DNA of 18,618 bases from Proteobacteria bacterium UBA1148 (GTDB lineage Bacteria > Pseudomonadota > Gammaproteobacteria > Steroidobacterales > Rariloculaceae), in assembly GCA_002311835.1 (NCBI GenBank), contig DBZY01000010.1:1-18618 (forward strand), written 5' to 3'. Below, in pieces: positions 15,131-18,618 of the stretch. Positions within the stretch are counted from its first letter, which is position 1, and every line of letters starts with the position of its first letter. The position numbers and the translations under genes are program-made. The notes below the pieces were generated by a model that was not told the DNA's origin, did no database searches, and saw only the letters and a program-made list of their open reading frames with translations.

Positions 15131-16105
15131 ATGACTTACGCAATTCGTATCCACGAACATGGTGGACCTGATGTTCTCCGATGGGAGGAGGTCGAAGTGG
15201 GTGTACCGGGTCCCGGCGAAGTTCGCTTACGCCAGACTGCAGCCGGGTTGAATTTCTTGGATGTGTATCAACGTAACGGTGCCTACAAACTACCCGAGCT
15301 GCCAACAGCACTCGGCATGGAGGCCGCTGGTGTCGTTGAGGAGGTCGGCGAAGGAGTGGATGACCTAAAATTAGGGGACCGAGTGGCTTACGCTGGTTAC
15401 AAACCCGGATCCTATGCTGAAGGTCGTATTATGCCAGCCGAGCGCTTGGTGCTTCTTCCGGATTCAATTGATGATCGGCATGCTGCGGCGATGATGTTAA
15501 AGGGAATGACGGCTGAGTATCTCGTACGCCGCACTTTTGCGGTACAGCCTGGTCAAACTGTCCTGTTCCACGCGATAGCCGGCGGGGTTGGATTGATAGC
15601 ATGCCAGTGGTTAAAGCAGATCGGTGCAACCGTTATCGGTACCGTCGGAACCGACGCGAAGGCAGAACTCGCCCAGGCTAGTGGCTGCGATTACACAATC
15701 GTCTACAGCCGTGAGGATTTTGCTGAGCGTGTTAAAGAAATTACTGATGGGGCTGGTGTTCCGGTTGTTTACGATTCTGTTGGCAAGGAAACCTGGCAAG
15801 GTTCTTTAAACTGTCTGCAACCACGTGGCACGATGGTAAATTATGGCGCTTCGTCCGGTGTTCCAGCAGATTTTTCTGTCAACCAACTACAGTTCAGCGG
15901 CTCGCTATACGTTACACGACCGACCTTACTGCACTATATTGCCAGTCGCGTGGATCTTCTAGAAAGCGCCAATGCACTGTTCACTGCGGTTGAGAACGGA
16001 CTTAAGGTAGAAATTAATCAAACCTTCCCGTTAAAGGATACGGCTGAGGCTCATCGGGCGCTTGAGTCTCGCCAAACTACAGGGTCTACAATCTTGCTGC
16101 CCTAA
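15131..16105 (+). CDS. NADPH:quinone reductase, zinc-independent QOR type
   Basis: This 324-residue cytosolic member of the medium-chain dehydrogenase/reductase superfamily resembles QorA. It carries the QOR-type NFLDVYQRNGAYKLP (residues 41-55), LGMEAAGVV (61-69) and the nucleotide-binding HAIAGGVGLIA (147-157). It lacks the structural-zinc cysteines and the catalytic-zinc ligands of alcohol dehydrogenases. The reaction is NADPH-dependent reduction of quinones or other electrophilic carbonyls. The start is firm: GGAGG at about 15122-15126 precedes the ATG at a good distance. It lies 97 bp after the cupin gene and 51 bp before the DUF6152-type gene on the same strand. It appears to be a general detoxification gene and not part of the catabolic cluster. 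Confidence 0.93.
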   Translation: MTYAIRIHEHGGPDVLRWEEVEVGVPGPGEVRLRQTAAGLNFLDVYQRNGAYKLPELPTALGMEAAGVVEEVGEGVDDLKLGDRVAYAGYKPGSYAEGRIMPAERLVLLPDSIDDRHAAAMMLKGMTAEYLVRRTFAVQPGQTVLFHAIAGGVGLIACQWLKQIGATVIGTVGTDAKAELAQASGCDYTIVYSREDFAERVKEITDGAGVPVVYDSVGKETWQGSLNCLQPRGTMVNYGASSGVPADFSVNQLQFSGSLYVTRPTLLHYIASRVDLLESANALFTAVENGLKVEINQTFPLKDTAEAHRALESRQTTGSTILLP

Positions 16106-16156
16106 CGACAAGGCTACGAGAGGGTGTAGAACACACATTACATGGGGGACTAAATC

Positions 16157-17206
16157 GTGAAACACTCGACGATTATTGCCGGGGTCTTATTAATTGCCCC
16201 GCCTGTTTTAGGGCATCATAGTGATGCTGGTCTTGATATGGAGTCGGTGATCACCCTGGAGGGCACCGTTACTGGGTACTATTTTCGCAATCCGCACGTC
16301 TATTTCACTCTAGAAGCCGATGATGAAAACGGTGAAGCTGTCGAGTGGACGCTGCAAATGGGTGGGACAATTACTACGGGGCGCATGGGCTGGACACGAG
16401 ATACTTTGGTCAATGGTGATCGAATCACCGTGGAGGCGCATCCCGAACTTAATGGACGTCCCTATGGACTCGTGGAATCTGTCGAGAAGGAGACTGGCAC
16501 TATCTCAAGCTATATCGATGGATATGGTAACCCAAACACTGCGCTCTATGAATCGGATGTTACCGCCAGTACCACGACTCTGGAGGGAAAGTGGATGGCC
16601 AACTCGTCTGAGCTTGTCAGTTACCCAGGGGGGTTCGATGGGTTTTTCATTGCCAACCTTGAACTGACGGAAAGGGGTGGGAGTGCTCGGGCTGCGTACG
16701 ATCCGCTGTCTCCCGAGAATCCTGAAGCCACGTGTGTTGGAAGACCGACGCCGGCCATGCTCGTCTCCAGCAACCTCTATCCGATAGAAATCACATTTAA
16801 TGACGACGAAGAGGTCATCGTAATTAGGACTGACTATTGGGACGAAGTGCGAACCGTGTATATGGATGGTCGCGGCCACCCTGATGGCAACGAGCGTTTC
16901 CAAACAGGGCACTCCATCGGTTTCTGGGATGGGGGTACGTTAGTGGTGGACACTCGGAATTTTTCGGATCACCGGTCTCCCTATCAGATAGGTGTCCCGT
17001 CGGGTGGGCAGAAGCACGTGCTAGAAAGATACAGTCTGATTGAAAATGGTGCTCGGATCGCGGTTGAGTTTATTCTCGAGGATTCAGAATACATCGCAGA
17101 GCCACTGACTCATTCCAGGGAGCTAATCTACTCACCTCATCTACAGTCAATGCGATTTGACTGTGACCCCGAAGCCACAAGACGCTTCATGCTCCCCTTG
17201 AATTAG
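16157..17206 (+). CDS. Exported DUF6152-type protein with a conserved C-terminal domain
   Basis: This 349-residue protein of unknown function has a GTG start preceded by GGGGG (16144-16148). It has a short signal peptide ending near PPVLG, with HHSDAG immediately after (His20-His21). The N-terminal third, containing LEGTVTGYYFRNPHVYFTLEAD and then VEWTLQMG and VNGDRITVEAHP, matches the DUF6152 pattern of exported proteins beginning with HHS. The C-terminal half carries RTVYMDGRGHPDGNE and GHSIGFWDGGTLVVDTRNF, a signature frequently seen in uncharacterised proteins of marine and soil bacteria. There are few membrane segments besides the signal, so a periplasmic location is likely. The gene ends right at an AGGAGG sequence that has no obvious downstream gene. 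Confidence 0.75.
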   Translation: MKHSTIIAGVLLIAPPVLGHHSDAGLDMESVITLEGTVTGYYFRNPHVYFTLEADDENGEAVEWTLQMGGTITTGRMGWTRDTLVNGDRITVEAHPELNGRPYGLVESVEKETGTISSYIDGYGNPNTALYESDVTASTTTLEGKWMANSSELVSYPGGFDGFFIANLELTERGGSARAAYDPLSPENPEATCVGRPTPAMLVSSNLYPIEITFNDDEEVIVIRTDYWDEVRTVYMDGRGHPDGNERFQTGHSIGFWDGGTLVVDTRNFSDHRSPYQIGVPSGGQKHVLERYSLIENGARIAVEFILEDSEYIAEPLTHSRELIYSPHLQSMRFDCDPEATRRFMLPLN

Positions 17207-17212
17207 AGGAGG
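17207..17212 (+). promoter_or_regulatory. Orphan Shine-Dalgarno sequence
   Basis: AGGAGG is a perfect ribosome binding core directly after the TAG of the DUF6152-type gene. The nearest ATG (17214) is only 1 nt away and opens a 20-codon frame running to 17276, overlapping the convergent nitroreductase. The GTG codons at 17219 and 17222 lead straight to a stop. It is either a relic of a lost gene or chance. Confidence 0.3.
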
Positions 17213-17250
17213 TATGGGGTGGTGGCGTGAATGTACACTGCTTGTCTTAA

Positions 17251-17835
17251 TTAGTCTTCAGGTTTCCATTCACTGACGATGTCGTCGAATTCTGGTCGTG
17301 GGCGGTCTTTGGGTAATAGCGTCGCGGTGCCGATGTGGATAAAGCCTACGATCTGAGCGTCTTTACCGCTGCCTAGAAATTGGCGTATTTCAGGGTGATA
17401 TGCAGGCCAGTCGGTTAGCCATTGAGCGTTGTACCCTAGTGCCTGGATCGCAACAAGTAGATTCTGGCACACGGCGCCCGAGGACAGTAGTTGTTCTAAT
17501 TCGGGGATCTTTGCGAGTTTCTTCTTATTTGGTTGAAAGGTTACGACGAGTAATATAGGGGAGCGTTGTGGTCGTTCACGTTCGAATGTGATTTGAGCAG
17601 CCGTAGCATTTGGGTTGTCTCTTTGGAACAGCTGAGCGGAGAATGTACCCAACGCGAGTTGAGCTGACTCATCAAGAACTTGAATTTTCCATGGTTCAGA
17701 TCGGCCGTGATCAGGGACACGCAGACCGGCCTGAAGGATTGTTCGCAGCTCCCGTTTGTTGGGACCCGGCTTGCCAAGATTCTTCGCCAGGACCGAGCGT
17801 CGTGAAAGCAGAAGATCGATGTTGGAACGGGTCAT
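17251..17835 (-). CDS. YdjA-like NAD(P)H nitroreductase
   Basis: This 194-residue cytosolic flavoprotein of the nitroreductase fold is closest in pattern to the compact YdjA group. The FMN-binding RRS is at residues 12-14. The signature LRVPDHGRSEPWKIQVL spans 38-54, and GFIHIGTATLLPKDRPRP (164-181) forms the C-terminal flavin-binding strand and tail. The length is close to that of E. coli YdjA. Such enzymes transfer electrons from NAD(P)H to nitro or quinone compounds; the physiological role is usually unknown. The gene is convergent with the DUF6152-type gene and divergent from the SrkA-like gene. Confidence 0.9.
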   Translation of the reverse strand: MTRSNIDLLLSRRSVLAKNLGKPGPNKRELRTILQAGLRVPDHGRSEPWKIQVLDESAQLALGTFSAQLFQRDNPNATAAQITFERERPQRSPILLVVTFQPNKKKLAKIPELEQLLSSGAVCQNLLVAIQALGYNAQWLTDWPAYHPEIRQFLGSGKDAQIVGFIHIGTATLLPKDRPRPEFDDIVSEWKPED

Positions 17836-17976
17836 GGCGGGCGACTCTATCAGGTTGGTCCTATCAAGGGCATGGAACTCGCACTTTTCCGAGTGAGGAC
17901 AGTCTCGATTCTGCCAAAGATAATCATCAATGTGAGAAAGATCTAGTTGGCCACCAAGCAGGTGCGATGGGAAATG

Positions 17977-18015
17977 CTGTGCTCATTGAGGTAGAGGTCA
18001 GTATCATGAGCACAG
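17977..18015. promoter_or_regulatory. 10 bp perfect inverted repeat upstream of the SrkA-like gene
   Basis: CTGTGCTCAT (17977-17986) and ATGAGCACAG (18006-18015) are exact inverted copies with a 19 bp spacer. They lie in the 229 bp divergent gap between the nitroreductase and SrkA-like genes, where I see no other feature. There is no T-run after it. A regulator site with separated half-sites or an mRNA leader hairpin are both possible. Confidence 0.4.
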
Positions 18016-18064
18016 ACTATGGGTCGGAGCCTCCGTGAGAAATCTGTAACACAGTAGGATCACC

Positions 18065-18618
18065 ATGCCATCAGAGTTACCTTATGCCAATCTCACCCCT
18101 GATGTGGTTCTTGAATCCGTGGAGAGTGTGGGGTTTCGTTGTGATGGTCGAATAATTGCGCTGAACAGCTATGAGAACCGGGTATACCAGCTGGGCACAG
18201 AGGACGGTGGTTTCGTAGTTGCAAAATTTTATCGTCCACAGCGTTGGTCAGATGAGGGTATTATTGAAGAGCACCAGTTCACTGGTGAGTTGGTCAAGAA
18301 AGAGATTCCTATTGTTGCGCCTATCGAAATTGATGGTAGGACGTTCCATAAGCATGACGGTTTTCGTTTTGCGGTCTTTCCGAGACAAGGAGGCCGTTGG
18401 CCAGAGCTAGGTCAGTCGCAAGATAGAGTGTTGATGGGGCGTTTCTTGGGCCGGATCCACGCTGTCGGTGCTCTAACTCACTTTGAACATCGCCAGGATA
18501 TTTCTATAGATCGCATGGGGCTAGAGGCCTCGCAATATGTGCTTGAAAGTCACTGGGTTCCCGAGCATTTGGTAGAGAGCTATGATTCCATCACAACTCG
18601 GTTACTGGGTTCTATCGC
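18065..18618 (+). CDS. srkA: SrkA/YihE-like serine/threonine protein kinase (partial, 3' end beyond window)
   Basis: The first 184 codons of a stress-response kinase homologue are present, out of roughly 330 expected from E. coli SrkA. The N-terminal lobe matches closely: LNSYENRVYQ (residues 33-42) as the nucleotide-binding loop, VVAKFYRPQRW (51-61) with the predicted ATP-binding Lys54, and EEHQF (68-72). These are followed by GFRFAVFPRQGG (99-110) and GRFLGRIHAVG (125-135). The catalytic Asp region should lie beyond the window end. The ATG at 18065 follows AGGA with suitable spacing. In E. coli this cytosolic kinase protects against stress-induced death; the same role here is inferred from similarity. 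It is a typical chromosomal housekeeping gene and suggests the catabolic cluster sits within the core chromosome. Confidence 0.9.
   Translation, partial: MPSELPYANLTPDVVLESVESVGFRCDGRIIALNSYENRVYQLGTEDGGFVVAKFYRPQRWSDEGIIEEHQFTGELVKKEIPIVAPIEIDGRTFHKHDGFRFAVFPRQGGRWPELGQSQDRVLMGRFLGRIHAVGALTHFEHRQDISIDRMGLEASQYVLESHWVPEHLVESYDSITTRLLGSI

Noticed and set aside
17610..18038. 142-codon plus-strand frame opposite the nitroreductase
   Set aside because: It lies antisense to a well-supported gene for half its length and has no recognisable domain.

Overview
This 18.6 kb stretch looks like part of a proteobacterial chromosome, most likely from an uncultured marine-type gammaproteobacterium. The pointers are the SrkA/YihE-like kinase, the DUF6491 and DUF3750 proteins, a roughly balanced base composition and a TctABC-type transporter with a large solute-receptor lipoprotein. 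The organism is inferred from family distribution and was not tested. No rRNA, tRNA, CRISPR array, insertion sequence or prophage gene was seen.

Region 1 (about 1-13000) is a catabolic and uptake cluster for an unidentified carboxylic acid or ester. An aldehyde dehydrogenase gene (43-1470) converges on a LacI-family repressor gene (1504-2547, minus). Divergent from the repressor is a tight operon: an NADP-type beta-hydroxyacid dehydrogenase, an Nramp-fold membrane transporter without recognisable metal-binding motifs, a flavin reductase-like FMN protein and an exported alpha/beta hydrolase. An Ldh-family (COG2055) 2-hydroxyacid dehydrogenase follows after a 100 bp gap. A near-perfect LacI-type operator (2644-2661) sits at the expected transcription start of this operon. 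Next come a tripartite tricarboxylate transporter (TTT) receptor lipoprotein and, facing it, a TctA permease gene that carries a TctB-like domain at its C-terminus. Divergent from the permease are a GlcG/HbpS-like gene and an esterase gene.

Region 2 (about 13000-17200) holds mostly exported or membrane proteins on the plus strand: a DUF3750 protein, a DUF6491 protein, an exported cupin, a zinc-independent quinone oxidoreductase and a DUF6152-type exported protein. Region 3 (17250-18618) is a minus-strand YdjA-like nitroreductase and, divergent from it, the first 184 codons of a SrkA-like kinase cut by the window end.

One reading of the cluster is as follows. An ester or carboxylate is taken up by the TTT system and/or the Nramp-like carrier. 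Esterases release a hydroxyacid, the two dehydrogenases oxidise it, and the aldehyde dehydrogenase converts a semialdehyde to an acid for central metabolism. The substrate is unknown. The most noteworthy observations are the LacI operator and promoter, the Nramp-like gene with no ATG, GTG or TTG start that preserves its first helix, the loss of metal ligands in that transporter, and a GntR-type palindrome placed in the spacer of the TTT-receptor promoter.
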